Assembly (NCBI RefSeq): GCF_010119975.1
Contig: NZ_CP048222.1
Coordinates: forward strand, 3,118,501-3,182,500
Source: Rhodocytophaga rosea
GTDB taxonomy: Bacteria > Bacteroidota > Bacteroidia > Cytophagales > 172606-1
DNA: 64,000 nucleotides
Direction: 5' to 3'
Below, in pieces: positions 27,151 through 36,752 of this stretch. Each line of letters begins with the position of its first letter. Position 1 is the first letter of the stretch. Under the pieces are notes generated by a model. It ran no database searches and was not told where the DNA came from. It saw only the letters and a program-made list of their open reading frames with translations. Position numbers and translations under genes: made by a program.

Positions 27151-27171
27151 TTTGTTTACCTTTTGTTTACC
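27151..27171 (+). repeat. Tandem direct repeat, possible operator
   Basis: TTTGTTTACC occurs at 27151-27160 and again at 27162-27171, an 11-base period, close to one DNA helical turn. It lies about 140 bases upstream of the globin start, in a location expected for a regulator site. A regulatory role is an inference. Confidence 0.4.
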
Positions 27172-27310
27172 TGGTTTTAAGTCCATGTCCACGACTTGTA
27201 TACACTATATTATTGCAAGCCTTTTTCCTATCCCCTTACTTTGCTTCCATAATTCATATCGGCTGCTACAATCCATTGAAAATAATTTAATTTCTTAAGA
27301 ATTTACCACT

Positions 27311-27772
27311 ATGACCGACAGACAGATATTACTGGTCAAACATTCATGGAGTTTTGTTATTATCCGCTCAGAAGAGGCAGGAGAGCTTTTTTATAACAAA
27401 CTATTCGAACTTCATCCGGAGCTAAGACCCATGTTTAAAAATGACCTGGTATTCCAGGCGAAAAAGCTAATCGCTATGGTTACTGTAATGATCACCAAAC
27501 TCCAGAAAATGGATGATATTATGCCTGAAATACATGCTCTGGCCCAACGGCATGTAGGATACGGAACCAGGCCCGAACATTATGCGGTGGTAGGAAAAGC
27601 CCTGGTATGGATGCTGGAGCAAGGCTTAGGCAACCGCTGGACGGACGAAACCCGAGTAGCCTGGGAAACATGGTATAATCAACTGGCCAAAGCCATGATT
27701 GAAGCAACAGAGCAGCCAGGTTCCTACATTTCTCCATTTAAACCTGTTGAATCTAGCAATGCCTCCGAATAA
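27311..27772 (+). CDS. Single-domain bacterial haemoglobin
   Basis: A 153-residue globin resembling Vitreoscilla haemoglobin and the globin part of flavohaemoglobins. Proximal His (F8) is in LAQRHVGYG, with the classical RPEHYAVVG F-G corner after it, and Gln (E7) falls in LVFQAKKL, as in Vitreoscilla haemoglobin. The conserved LFxLHPxLRPMF opening is also present. There is no reductase domain. It binds O2 or NO and may detoxify NO; with nitrite metabolism elsewhere in the window this is reasonable, but not proven. Cytoplasmic. Confidence 0.9.
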   Translation: MTDRQILLVKHSWSFVIIRSEEAGELFYNKLFELHPELRPMFKNDLVFQAKKLIAMVTVMITKLQKMDDIMPEIHALAQRHVGYGTRPEHYAVVGKALVWMLEQGLGNRWTDETRVAWETWYNQLAKAMIEATEQPGSYISPFKPVESSNASE

Positions 27773-27976
27773 AGCTCCGGGGTTAACTCAATTAGTAAAA
27801 TCACCAGATTTCCTATTGCTGTAAAAGCATATATAAATTCCTTTTGCTGAATGTGTTAGCAATAAGGAAACAGCTCCATACACTTTACGGACTGATTATC
27901 CATTTATTTTCCCATCCAACCATTTTGTTGCCATATTTTCGGTTACGATTTGCAAAAAAAACAATTAACACACACT

Positions 27977-28693
27977 ATGAGAAACAGATCATTCAATTTT
28001 ACACAAGTTTTCGGCTCTATTTTCACTCTGGTAGGCCTGGTTTTGCTGACGGTTTGTGTAATTAGTTATTATAATGAGCAACAATTCCTCAATAAAGCAA
28101 TTAGTTCTTCAGGTATAGTAACACAATTGGGTGAAAGCAGAAGTTCTAAAGGCAGTTCAACGTATTATCCCATCGTTGAATTTACAGATCAAACCGGTAA
28201 AAAAACAATTTTTAGTTCCAGCTATAGTTCAAGTCCGCCAGCCTATGAAGTAGGAGAAACGGTAGAAGTATTATATGAGCCAGGAAAACCTTCGCAAGCA
28301 GAAATCAAAGGTTTCTTTTCACAATGGCTGGCTGCCCTGATTACTGGTTTTCTGGGCATGATATTCAGCACAATCGGTCTGGCCAATTTGTTTGCAGCCA
28401 GCAGAACAAGAAAAAAAGACGCATGGCTGCTGAATAATGGCCGGAAAATCGAGACTCAATTGCAATCAGTAGCTAAAAATACGAATGTTAGGGTGAATGG
28501 CCGCTCTCCATTTGTGGTATATTCTCAATGGCTCAATCCACATACGCAGCAAGTACATGTATTCAAGAGCGCCTCGATCTGGTACGACCCTTCCGAATAT
28601 ATTTCGAATCAGAAGGTGCCAGTATGGGTAGATCCTAACAATTATAAAAGATACCGGGTTGACCTTTCTTTTTTGCCTGAAATAAGTAACTAA
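27977..28693 (+). CDS. DUF3592-domain membrane protein
   Basis: A 238-residue protein from the ATG at 27977 (an upstream TTG at 27950 is less likely). Two membrane helices (about 14-32 and 110-130) flank an extracytoplasmic DUF3592 domain with YYPIVEFTDQTGKK and the VLYEPGKPSQAEIKGF segment. A second, similar domain remnant follows after the second helix (residues 150-238). No function is known for the family. The next gene, another membrane protein, is 43 bases away and may be co-transcribed. Confidence 0.75.
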   Translation: MRNRSFNFTQVFGSIFTLVGLVLLTVCVISYYNEQQFLNKAISSSGIVTQLGESRSSKGSSTYYPIVEFTDQTGKKTIFSSSYSSSPPAYEVGETVEVLYEPGKPSQAEIKGFFSQWLAALITGFLGMIFSTIGLANLFAASRTRKKDAWLLNNGRKIETQLQSVAKNTNVRVNGRSPFVVYSQWLNPHTQQVHVFKSASIWYDPSEYISNQKVPVWVDPNNYKRYRVDLSFLPEISN

Positions 28694-28736
28694 ACTATAA
28701 AACTGATACTAAAAAAATAAAATCAATGCTAAAGCC

Positions 28737-29165
28737 ATGAATAAAGAATTAATGTATGCCGGGAGGCCCTATTTGTGGGCATTATACTATGCCTTATTTA
28801 TATTAGTTATCCTGAATTTTATCTCAGGCTTCCGCTTTGTGTCTATAGGAATTATCTTTCTGATTCCCTTATTACTTAAATCGTATGCGGGCAATAAATT
28901 AGTAATGGACTTTTTTTTCCGGAATAAAAGCAAAGAAAAACTGCCTCAGTATAAAAAACAGATCAAGCTGAATAGTGCAATTGTCGGAGGTTTGTTAGTA
29001 ATGGATATACTCTTGCTGGTAAACTTACCGGAAGTATTCAAGCAGACCTACACACTGTCAGCATTTGTGTTATTCTTATTTGTTTGCGGATTTTGTATCA
29101 TGAGCCGGTGGAACACTAATATTACAGACACCTATGCAACAGAAAATGCTTCTACAGATATATAA
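28737..29165 (+). CDS. Small four-helix membrane protein
   Basis: A 142-residue protein, not recognised. Four hydrophobic segments are seen at about 14-28, 33-48, 80-100 and 108-128, with a polar linker between the second and third. It follows the DUF3592 gene by 43 bases in the same direction, suggesting an operon of two membrane proteins. No catalytic residues can be named. Confidence 0.6.
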   Translation: MNKELMYAGRPYLWALYYALFILVILNFISGFRFVSIGIIFLIPLLLKSYAGNKLVMDFFFRNKSKEKLPQYKKQIKLNSAIVGGLLVMDILLLVNLPEVFKQTYTLSAFVLFLFVCGFCIMSRWNTNITDTYATENASTDI

Positions 29166-29266
29166 CCCAGATAAAAAGTTTCAACATATACTGACTTAAC
29201 AAAAATTAGGCTTGTGTAAATAAAAAAATTGACGGATATTTTGCAAGGTATTTAAAGCAGTCAACC

Positions 29267-29992
29267 TTGATACATGTCTTTACTTTTATTCTTTGCGGAA
29301 TACTAACCATGAGTATACACGAAAACACGCCTCCGGTACATCCCGCCGATCCATTAACAATTAAGAAGACTTCAGATTTTACGATTACAGGCGATGGAAC
29401 AGCTTCAAACTGGCAACAAACCGACTGGGTAACTATTCCGGTCAGACAAAATCTGGATAACCCTCATGCAACCAGAATAAAAATATTGTACTCAGAAAAA
29501 GGAATGTATTTTCTATTTCTCTGTGAAGACACTAAGCTGACTTCTACCATTACGGAAGATTTTGGTGATTTGTATAATGAGGATGTAGTAGAAGTATTCT
29601 TATGGACAGACGAAAAACATCCTATTTATTTTGAATATGAAGTGTCGCCGCTTAATTATGAACTCCCGATTATAGTGCCCAACAATGGTAGAAATTTTTT
29701 TGGATGGCGGCCCTGGAAATACGAAGGCGACCGGAAAACTCAGCATCAAACCAGTGTGCAAGGCGGTAAAAAGGAAAGTAATGCAACAGTGAAAAGCTGG
29801 ATGGCAGAGTTCTTTATTCCTTATACACTGCTCTCACCACTCAACAATGTTCCGCCCAAAAGCCAGACTAAGTGGCGGGCTAATTTTTACCGCATCGATT
29901 ACGACGATAAGAAATATACCACCTGGCAATGGCAACCCACCAGCGGCAGTTTCCATGAGTACCAGAAATACGGCACTATTGTATTTGAGTAG
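29267..29992 (+). CDS. Carbohydrate-binding family 9-like protein
   Basis: A 241-residue protein whose main part (about residues 40-235) resembles the CBM9-like/DOMON-type beta-sandwich: a start DPLTIKKTSDFTITGDGTAS, RIKILYSEKGMYFLFLCEDT, DVVEVFLWTDEK, and a final AFFIPYT-like block (MAEFFIPYTLLSPL) with WRANFYRIDYDD. A hydrophobic N-terminus (residues 1-16) may be a signal peptide. A TTG at 29267 is the likely start; ATG 29309 would remove the hydrophobic part. Such proteins bind sugars outside the cytoplasm; ligand unknown. Confidence 0.75.
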   Translation: MIHVFTFILCGILTMSIHENTPPVHPADPLTIKKTSDFTITGDGTASNWQQTDWVTIPVRQNLDNPHATRIKILYSEKGMYFLFLCEDTKLTSTITEDFGDLYNEDVVEVFLWTDEKHPIYFEYEVSPLNYELPIIVPNNGRNFFGWRPWKYEGDRKTQHQTSVQGGKKESNATVKSWMAEFFIPYTLLSPLNNVPPKSQTKWRANFYRIDYDDKKYTTWQWQPTSGSFHEYQKYGTIVFE

Positions 29993-30125
29993 TTAAATAT
30001 TTTTCAAGTTATACTAGATAGTGAATTATTCGAAGGAGATAATTCACCATTTATACCTAGATATTTTTAATTTGAGTTTGAATCTTTATAAACAGTTATG
30101 CAGGCGTTAGGGTTAGTACAAGTAG

Positions 30126-30725
30126 TTAATAATATGGGCTGAATCCTGTATAATCTTTATGTTTAATGTGGTAAGCCTTATCAGAATTCCAAAAGTCATT
30201 ATTTAAACTAAATTCGGTAGTTGGTAAAAACACAGATTCGAAATGCTTTTCTTCAATGATTTTACAACTACACAGGCTTGTTTTGATTGCTGTTGCCGAA
30301 ATAGTTACTTTTTCATTTAACAACTTACTAAATCCATTTTTCTTCTTTATAACCTGAATAAGCTTACTATTCTTCTTAAGAAATTTCCTTAAATTTTCTT
30401 GTTTATTATTAAATTCATCAGTGAATTCGAATTTTGATTCATCAGTTAAAGTATAAAATCTGGCATCTCTTCCTTCGCAACAGTCATCATAAGAACTACT
30501 TGGATAAAACAATCGTAAAAAAAGGGGCGAGAAATTAAATTCATATTCTTCATTCAAGGTATCAGATGCTGCAATCCAATAATAAATCTCTCCTGGGTGT
30601 AAAGGGTCTTTTCTCTCAATGTTTACTATTAATACTATGTATTCCTTTTCACTCAGGTTTTGAGCTTTTCCGTTAAAACTTATAAACAATAAAGATACAA
30701 ACGATAGTTTTTTAACAATTCCCAT
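30126..30725 (-). CDS. Secreted hypothetical protein
   Basis: A 199-residue protein with a signal peptide (about residues 1-21, ending SFNGKAQ). No family recognised. The mature part has several cysteines (Cys-Cys in DDCCEGRD and a CSCK segment), aromatic residues and many lysines; disulfide formation outside the cell is possible. The coding sequence looks more AT-rich than its neighbours. It stands alone between a CBM9-like gene and a PIG-L deacetylase. Confidence 0.55.
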   Translation of the reverse strand: MGIVKKLSFVSLLFISFNGKAQNLSEKEYIVLIVNIERKDPLHPGEIYYWIAASDTLNEEYEFNFSPLFLRLFYPSSSYDDCCEGRDARFYTLTDESKFEFTDEFNNKQENLRKFLKKNSKLIQVIKKKNGFSKLLNEKVTISATAIKTSLCSCKIIEEKHFESVFLPTTEFSLNNDFWNSDKAYHIKHKDYTGFSPYY

Positions 30726-30832
30726 TATTCATTTATAATGTGCGCTAATGTTATTGGTTTAGATTTAAACTGACATGTCTTAGAGAAATATTGTTGATTT
30801 ACACCAACAACTTTCAACCAAAAATACTAGAG

Positions 30833-31756
30833 CTACTTTGCTGATAACATCGGAAACATTCTTCGGATATCCTCATCCGTTGGCCGGGCACCATATTCAC
30901 AAATTTCGAAAGCTTCGGCATGTTGAACCTGGGCAGCTTTACCGGAGCCATACCATTTTTCCAGCGATTGCCTTACTTCTGGTGTAATGGGAACAGCTCT
31001 GGTCTGGGCCAGCCATTTTTCACGGTCTGCTTTATTTTTTGGTACCTGATCCAGATGCTGTCCAATCCAAGGAAGCCATTCATACATTTGAGACACATGT
31101 GCGTCCATGGCATGTATTTTCTGAGTAAATACGCTGCTTATATCGACTGCAATATCCGGCCGGAAAGGATTTGGCCGCTGAAATCCATCCTGGTAATAGA
31201 GAAATACCGGATTTTTTTTCAAAGGAGGTGTATCTGGTGCTACATTAGGAACTGCCACCATATAAGAAGCATCCTGTACCAGAATCCCAGTGTACCGGTG
31301 ATCCGGGTGATAGTCGTTGGGACGGGGGGCAATTACTACATCCGCATTCCACTCCCGGATTTTTCTGATAATCTGTAAACGCACTTTTAAATCTGGCATC
31401 AGCTCGCCATCGTGGTTATCTAATACATCATAGGTAACACCAAACCGTTTTCCGGCTTCCTGGGCTTCGGCTAGCCTGCGTTTAGCCAGTGAAGCTCCCT
31501 TATCTGCCTGATGACCTGCATCCCCATTGGTAACTGATACAAATTTTACAGCATACCCCATTGAGGCAAAAAGAATAGCGGTTCCCCCACCCTTCATGTC
31601 GCAGTCATCCGGATGAGCGCCTATCATAATAATCCTTACTTTCTCCGGTTGAGCCTGGGCAGCCAGAACATGGATCATTCCTATACATAACAACAAGACA
31701 AAACCATTCGCAACCACAGTTGTTGTCCGTAACAATAGAGTAAGATATCTTTTCAT
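30833..31756 (-). CDS. PIG-L-family deacetylase
   Basis: A secreted zinc deacetylase of the LmbE/PIG-L family, 307 residues from the ATG at 31756; the ORF extends 15 residues upstream but the signal sequence begins at this ATG (MKRYLTLLLRTTTVVANGF). Metal-binding motif GAHPDDCDMKGGG follows the signal, and the second HxxH-type site is in RPNDYHPDHRYTG. Members remove N-acetyl groups from sugars such as GlcNAc in glycolipids or glycopeptides. In Bacteroidota they often accompany glycan utilisation genes. Confidence 0.9.
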   Translation of the reverse strand: MKRYLTLLLRTTTVVANGFVLLLCIGMIHVLAAQAQPEKVRIIMIGAHPDDCDMKGGGTAILFASMGYAVKFVSVTNGDAGHQADKGASLAKRRLAEAQEAGKRFGVTYDVLDNHDGELMPDLKVRLQIIRKIREWNADVVIAPRPNDYHPDHRYTGILVQDASYMVAVPNVAPDTPPLKKNPVFLYYQDGFQRPNPFRPDIAVDISSVFTQKIHAMDAHVSQMYEWLPWIGQHLDQVPKNKADREKWLAQTRAVPITPEVRQSLEKWYGSGKAAQVQHAEAFEICEYGARPTDEDIRRMFPMLSAK

Positions 31757-31951
31757 ATGTGATAAAGGTTGGTTGGCTACAAATGTCAAAAAGTTACACA
31801 ATATCAGGCAGTATGAAAACTTTTACAGTTTTTAATTTACTTATAAACTGCAATCCGGATATTGCAGGAAGAATTTGGAGGATTATAGCCGGGATTAGTT
31901 AGCCCTTCATCTATTTTTATCGTTTTTATAGTACTTATTAAAAGTTTATAC

Positions 31952-32704
31952 ATGGCACAGGCAAAAACATCCCCTCCACAACCACAGGCAGCTAAAGAAG
32001 AAAGGTATTTTCTGGAAGGCCCCAAATCCAGGCGGAGAGAATTATTTTTTATATGGGAAGTAGTCAAAGAATTTATCAGAGGCTTCCGGGTATTTCATTT
32101 TGTAGGCCCTTGCGTATCTGTATTTGGCTCTGCCAGGGTATTACCCGATTCTCCTTTTTATGAACTCACCAGGAAAGTAGGTGCCGGATTGAGCCGGCTG
32201 GGTTTTACTATTATGACTGGAGGCGGACCAGGTATTATGGAAGCTGCGAACAGAGGAGCCAGAGAAGCTGGTGGCCGTTCAGTAGGTTGTAATATTTTGC
32301 TTGCTAAAGAACAACAGCCCAATCCATATCTGGATAAATGGTTTCTATGCAAATACTTTTTTGTGCGTAAAGTGCTGATGTTTAAATATTCCTATGCTTT
32401 TATAATTATGCCTGGTGGTATGGGCACAATGGACGAGCTGTTTGAAGCACTTACATTAATCCAGACCAAAAAAGCCCTGGATTTTCCGGTAGTGGTAATG
32501 GGCACTGAATACTGGCGCAACTTACTCGACCTGCTCAATGATATGGCTCACTCCGGCATGATAGACAAAAACGACCTGAATCTATTATTATTTACCGATT
32601 CTGTGGAAGAAGCCATGCAACACATTCAGGTAAATGCCATTGATGAGTTTAAACTTAAGAAGATCAAGCCATATAAGCGTTATAAAGTGCTGGGAGAAAA
32701 TTAA
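31952..32704 (+). CDS. LOG-family protein (TIGR00730, lysine decarboxylase-like)
   Basis: A 250-residue Rossmann-fold protein. The signature PGGMGTMDELFEALTLIQ (about 152-169) and the MTGGGPGIMEAANRGA loop are diagnostic for the LOG/TIGR00730 family, which includes cytokinin-nucleoside monophosphate phosphoribohydrolases and nucleotide 5'-monophosphate nucleosidases. The N-terminus of about 40 residues (proline- and charge-rich) is longer than in the shorter bacterial LOG proteins. Cytoplasmic; substrate is not clear from sequence. Confidence 0.88.
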   Translation: MAQAKTSPPQPQAAKEERYFLEGPKSRRRELFFIWEVVKEFIRGFRVFHFVGPCVSVFGSARVLPDSPFYELTRKVGAGLSRLGFTIMTGGGPGIMEAANRGAREAGGRSVGCNILLAKEQQPNPYLDKWFLCKYFFVRKVLMFKYSYAFIIMPGGMGTMDELFEALTLIQTKKALDFPVVVMGTEYWRNLLDLLNDMAHSGMIDKNDLNLLLFTDSVEEAMQHIQVNAIDEFKLKKIKPYKRYKVLGEN

Positions 32705-32833
32705 ATGTTCATTTGCATAAATAATAGAGGAATTTATTGAAGAAAACAGATATGTTTGGTATCATCGCAGGATATCCGCTGTGAGTATCAGAATTTTTAT
32801 TATTAAGTCTGAAATCTTCAACTTTATTGCGTT

Positions 32834-34801
32834 ATGCGCCTGCTACCTAAAAAATTTACCCTCCTGTATATAGCTCTTATAGCCATTACCCAGACTAAAG
32901 CCCAGGATTATCCCATTCGTCCGGTAGATTTTACACAGGTGCATTTGCAATCAGCTTTCTGGTCGCCGAGGCTGGATACCAACCGGAAAGTAACTATTCC
33001 ATTTGCTTTTCAGAAATGTGAAGAAACCGGCAGGATCAATAATTTTGAGGTAGCAGGCGGATTAAAGCCAGGTAAGTTCAAAGGCATTGCTTACGACGAT
33101 TCGGATGTGTTTAAGGTGATTGAAGGTGCGGCTTACTCCCTTGCGGTACAACCAGATACAAAATTAGATGCGTATTTAGATGAGTTGATTGCCAAAATTG
33201 CAGCCGCCCAGGAACCAGACGGCTATCTGTATACCATCCGCACCATTCACCAGCGGAATCCGGAAAGTAAGTTAGATGACCGGGCAGGCAAAGAACGCTG
33301 GATTAATTTACAGGATAGCCATGAACTCTACAATCTGGGGCATTTATATGAAGCGGCTGTAGCCCATTATTTAGCCACTGGCAAAAAGAATTTGCTCAAT
33401 GTAGCGACCAAAAGCGCAGATTTACTGGTAAACACATTTGGGGAGGGCAAACGCTATGCCGTACCAGGACATGAAGAAACAGAACTGGCTTTAGTAAAAC
33501 TATACCGGGTCACTAATAAGAAAGAATATTTCAACCTTGCAAAATTCTTTGTTGATCAGAGAGGAAGGCATGAACACCGCAAACAATTTATTGCAGACTG
33601 GGCTAACCCAGTGGATAGTGCCTATTACCAGGATCATATTCCGGTAATTGAGCAAACAGAACCAGTCGGGCATGTGGTACGGGCCGGATATTTATATTCC
33701 GGTATGGCAGATGTAGCTGCACTCACTGGTGAAAAAGCGTATGCGAATGCCATCGAAAAACTTTGGGACTATACTATTAATAAAAAACTGTATCTGACTG
33801 GTGGCCTGGGGGCTGCAGCTGGCGTAGAGGGTTTTGGTCCGGCTTATGATTTGCCCAACCTCACCGCCTATAACGAAACCTGTGCGGCTGTGGCCAGTAT
33901 GCTGTGGAATTACCGGCTTTTTCTGCTAAGTGGAAAAGCAGATTATATGGATATTTTTGAACGTACCCTGTACAATGGATTTTTATCTGGTGTATCGCAG
34001 GAAGGCAACTTATTCTTCTATCCAAATCCCTTGGCTTCCGATGGCAAATCCAAATTCAACCATGGACAGGTTACCAGAAGTCCCTGGTTTGGCACTTCTT
34101 GCTGTCCTTCGAATGTAGCCCGTTTTCTGCCATCTCTGCCTGGATATATGTATGCGACCAAAGGTGAACAGGTTTTTGTGAATTTGTTCGTAGCCGGAAC
34201 AGGAACCGTTAAAAACGCCAGCCAGTCTATTCAAATTACGCAGCAAACCAATTATCCATGGGATGGCAAAGTAACGCTTACGCTAAAGCCAGAGAAAACA
34301 GGCGCATTTCCGCTTTACGTCCGCATTCCTGGATGGGCACAAAACAAGCCGGTTCCCGGAGAATTGTACACTTATACCGACAAACAAAAGCCAACTGTAA
34401 TGCTTCTGGTGAATGGAAAAAAAATGGCAACTACTGTGAAAGAAGGCTATCTGGTATTGCAACAAAACTGGAAACCGGGAGACAAAGTAGAACTAGATAT
34501 GTCCATGCCAGTCAGACAAGTGGTTTGCAGTGATCAGGTAAATGAAAACAAAGGGAAAGTTGCCTTGGAAAAAGGTCCATTGGTATATTGTGTAGAAGGT
34601 GTAGACAATGGTGGAAAAGTAAGTAACATTGCTATATCTTCCAATACAGCATTCAGTATTGAAAAGAAATCTTCCCTGATTAACGGAATTACTGTTATCC
34701 ACGGAAAAACTGCTAACCAAAGAGGCTTTATGGCCATCCCCTATTATGCCTGGTCACATAGAGGCCCTGGAGAAATGGCTGTCTGGCTACTTAAGAAATA
34801 A
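32834..34801 (+). CDS. GH127-family glycoside hydrolase (beta-L-arabinofuranosidase-like)
   Basis: A 655-residue secreted enzyme with a signal peptide (residues 1-23, ending TKAQ). The GH127/DUF1680 fold is recognised by the VHLQSAFWSPRLDTNRKVTIP start and the metal/catalytic segment SPWFGTSCCPSNVARFLPSL with its Cys pair, near residues 413-432. The N-terminal (alpha/alpha)6 barrel is followed by beta-sandwich modules. In known members the enzyme releases beta-L-arabinofuranose from plant glycans. The adjacent SDR is 36 bases downstream and in the same direction. Confidence 0.92.
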   Translation: MRLLPKKFTLLYIALIAITQTKAQDYPIRPVDFTQVHLQSAFWSPRLDTNRKVTIPFAFQKCEETGRINNFEVAGGLKPGKFKGIAYDDSDVFKVIEGAAYSLAVQPDTKLDAYLDELIAKIAAAQEPDGYLYTIRTIHQRNPESKLDDRAGKERWINLQDSHELYNLGHLYEAAVAHYLATGKKNLLNVATKSADLLVNTFGEGKRYAVPGHEETELALVKLYRVTNKKEYFNLAKFFVDQRGRHEHRKQFIADWANPVDSAYYQDHIPVIEQTEPVGHVVRAGYLYSGMADVAALTGEKAYANAIEKLWDYTINKKLYLTGGLGAAAGVEGFGPAYDLPNLTAYNETCAAVASMLWNYRLFLLSGKADYMDIFERTLYNGFLSGVSQEGNLFFYPNPLASDGKSKFNHGQVTRSPWFGTSCCPSNVARFLPSLPGYMYATKGEQVFVNLFVAGTGTVKNASQSIQITQQTNYPWDGKVTLTLKPEKTGAFPLYVRIPGWAQNKPVPGELYTYTDKQKPTVMLLVNGKKMATTVKEGYLVLQQNWKPGDKVELDMSMPVRQVVCSDQVNENKGKVALEKGPLVYCVEGVDNGGKVSNIAISSNTAFSIEKKSSLINGITVIHGKTANQRGFMAIPYYAWSHRGPGEMAVWLLKK

Positions 34802-34837
34802 TTCTATACGCACGCATTTTATCATTTACAAACCAAT

Positions 34838-35620
34838 ATGGATTTACAGCTTGCAGGAAAAGTAGTGCTCGTTACGGGAGGTGCCAGCGGAATTGGCGAA
34901 GCAATTGTCAGAACATTTGCCCAGGAGGGTGCTATTCCGGTAATTATAGGCCGTGATCCATCGAAAGCAGAAAAGCTATTACAGGATTTACAGCAGCAAG
35001 GCGCAAAAACTTTATTTGTGAAAGCAGAACTCACTATCGAAGCAGAATGCAAACAAGCTATCGAACAAACCCTACAAACTTTCAATCGCATAGATTGCCT
35101 CGTCAACAATGCAGGCATTAACGATGGAGTAAGCCTGGATCAATTGCCGTCGGAGTTTGTAAAATCTCTGCAAAAAAACCTGGTTCATTATTTTACGATG
35201 GCCCATTATGCCAAACCGGCACTGGCGGCTTCTAAAGGCTGTATTATTAATATAGGTTCAAAAGTCGCCAATACTGGCCAGGGAGGCACCTCAGGATATG
35301 CTGCTTCTAAAGGTGGGATTCAGGCACTTACCCGAGAATGGGCAGTAAGTTTATTGTCCGAAGGAATACGGGTAAATGAAGTCATTCCAGCCGAAGTATG
35401 GACTCCCCTCTATGATTCCTGGATCAAAACCTTTCCCAACCCGCAGGAAAAACTGGACGAAATCACCAGGCGTATTCCATTGGGCAAACGGTTCACTACT
35501 TCCGAAGAAATTGCAGATGCAGTTGTTTTCTTAGCTTCCAGCCGGGCTTCCCACATTACCGGACAACATATTTATGTAGACGGCGGCTACACTCACCTCG
35601 ACCGCTCTATTGGAACATAA
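34838..35620 (+). CDS. SDR-family oxidoreductase (sugar dehydrogenase-like)
   Basis: A 260-residue classical short-chain dehydrogenase. TGGASGIGE (14-22) binds the cofactor, NNAG follows at about residue 88, and the catalytic SxnYxxxK is seen in GTSGYAASKGG. The final VDGGYTHLDR is typical. The sequence resembles L-fucose or L-arabinose-type dehydrogenases, but the substrate is not determined here. Located between GH127 and the phytanoyl-dioxygenase genes, which suggests a sugar-oxidation step for the released pentose. A hairpin follows at 35619. Confidence 0.85.
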   Translation: MDLQLAGKVVLVTGGASGIGEAIVRTFAQEGAIPVIIGRDPSKAEKLLQDLQQQGAKTLFVKAELTIEAECKQAIEQTLQTFNRIDCLVNNAGINDGVSLDQLPSEFVKSLQKNLVHYFTMAHYAKPALAASKGCIINIGSKVANTGQGGTSGYAASKGGIQALTREWAVSLLSEGIRVNEVIPAEVWTPLYDSWIKTFPNPQEKLDEITRRIPLGKRFTTSEEIADAVVFLASSRASHITGQHIYVDGGYTHLDRSIGT

Positions 35621-35650
35621 TTTTAGTTTTCTTGCAAACTAAAATTGTTT
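35619..35650 (+). terminator. AT-rich hairpin after the SDR gene
   Basis: An 11-bp perfect stem (35619-35629 with 35636-35646) with a 6-base loop and TTGTTT following. It overlaps the SDR stop codon and probably ends the GH127-SDR transcript. Confidence 0.6.
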
Positions 35651-35858
35651 AACTGATATTTAGCCCATGAGAATGGCTCCAATGATTTAATTTCCTTCCA
35701 ATTGTCGCTCCGACAACTGCCTTACTTTAAGGCTTATTTTATTATTGTCTGAACGTTAGCTTATTGATTCCTTTACAAGTGATCCTCTACCAATCATTTT
35801 GTACTGATTATTTGTTTATAAGCTCTGATTTAAGCTGAGAAAGACAATAGATTTTTCA

Positions 35859-36668
35859 ATGAATTCACTTGAAAAAATAATTATGGAAGAAGTATTAAAT
35901 CAACAACAAATAGATCAATTTATTCATGAGGGTTTTGTCCGCATAGATCAGGCCTTCTCCGAAGAAATAGCCGCACAAGTAAGAAGTATTCTCTGGAAAG
36001 ATTTAGGTTGCGATCCCACTGATCCTACTACCTGGACTAAACCTGTGATCCGGCTGGGAATGTATTCGCAGGAACCTTTCATCCAAGCTGCCTGTACACC
36101 TATTTTACATGCTGCCTTCGACCAACTGGTGGGTCCAGGTAAGTGGATACCCTGCAAAAGTATGGGTATATTTCCAGTTCGCTTCCCTTCTCCCAACGAT
36201 CCAGGCGACACTGGCTGGCATGTAGATGCAAGCTTTCCGGGTTCTGAACCTACCAATTACTTTGAATGGCGGGTTAATGTGCAGTCAAAAGGCAGGGCAT
36301 TGCTGATGCTGTTTCTCTTTTCTAATGTTTCAGAAAATGATGCGCCTACCAGAATTCGTGTAGGATCTCACCTGGATGTTGCTAAAGTATTACAACCAGC
36401 AGGTGAAACCGGACTCCCTTTTATGGAACTGGCTGGAAAACTCGCAGAATTGACAGAGAGACAGGAAATTCTGGCTACCGGCAAAGCAGGTACTGTATAC
36501 TTATGCCATCCTTTTCTGGTACATGGAGCCCAGCCACATCATGGCAATGAGCCTAGGTTTTTAGCCCAGCCTCCATTAATATTAAAAGAGGATCTGCAAA
36601 TCGAAGGAAAATCAGGTAAGTATACACCCGTAGAAGAAGCGATCCGCTTGGGTGTTAATTTGCAATAA
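35859..36668 (+). CDS. Phytanoyl-CoA dioxygenase-family oxygenase
   Basis: A 269-residue Fe(II)/2-oxoglutarate enzyme. Iron ligands His-x-Asp are in GWHVDASFPG (about 123-132) and the distal His in CHPFLVHGAQPHHG. The family includes PhyH and bacterial hydroxylases with unrelated substrates; a lipid or an antibiotic-type role is equally possible. The ATG at 35859 is used, a second Met (residue 9) is also reasonable. Separated from the SDR gene by a hairpin and 238 bases, so probably an independent unit. Confidence 0.85.
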   Translation: MNSLEKIIMEEVLNQQQIDQFIHEGFVRIDQAFSEEIAAQVRSILWKDLGCDPTDPTTWTKPVIRLGMYSQEPFIQAACTPILHAAFDQLVGPGKWIPCKSMGIFPVRFPSPNDPGDTGWHVDASFPGSEPTNYFEWRVNVQSKGRALLMLFLFSNVSENDAPTRIRVGSHLDVAKVLQPAGETGLPFMELAGKLAELTERQEILATGKAGTVYLCHPFLVHGAQPHHGNEPRFLAQPPLILKEDLQIEGKSGKYTPVEEAIRLGVNLQ

Positions 36669-36694
36669 AGCATATGCGAACTATTGAAAACAAG

Positions 36695-36720
36695 AAAGGG
36701 CAGAAATTCTGCCCTTTTTA
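36695..36720. terminator. Terminator after the phytanoyl-dioxygenase gene
   Basis: A 10-bp perfect stem (36695-36704 with 36708-36717), 3-base loop, and T-run. It separates this gene and convergent ndk and likely serves both. Confidence 0.85.
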
Positions 36721-36752
36721 TATCTGCTATCAACGATCAACCAACAACCGAA

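Larger units (their letters stand above)
26994..27310. other. Intergenic region upstream of the globin gene
   Basis: A 317-base gap. It holds the terminator of the preceding gene (27036-27066) and a tandem 10-base repeat (27151-27171). Otherwise nothing recognisable; it presumably contains the globin promoter. Confidence 0.5.
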
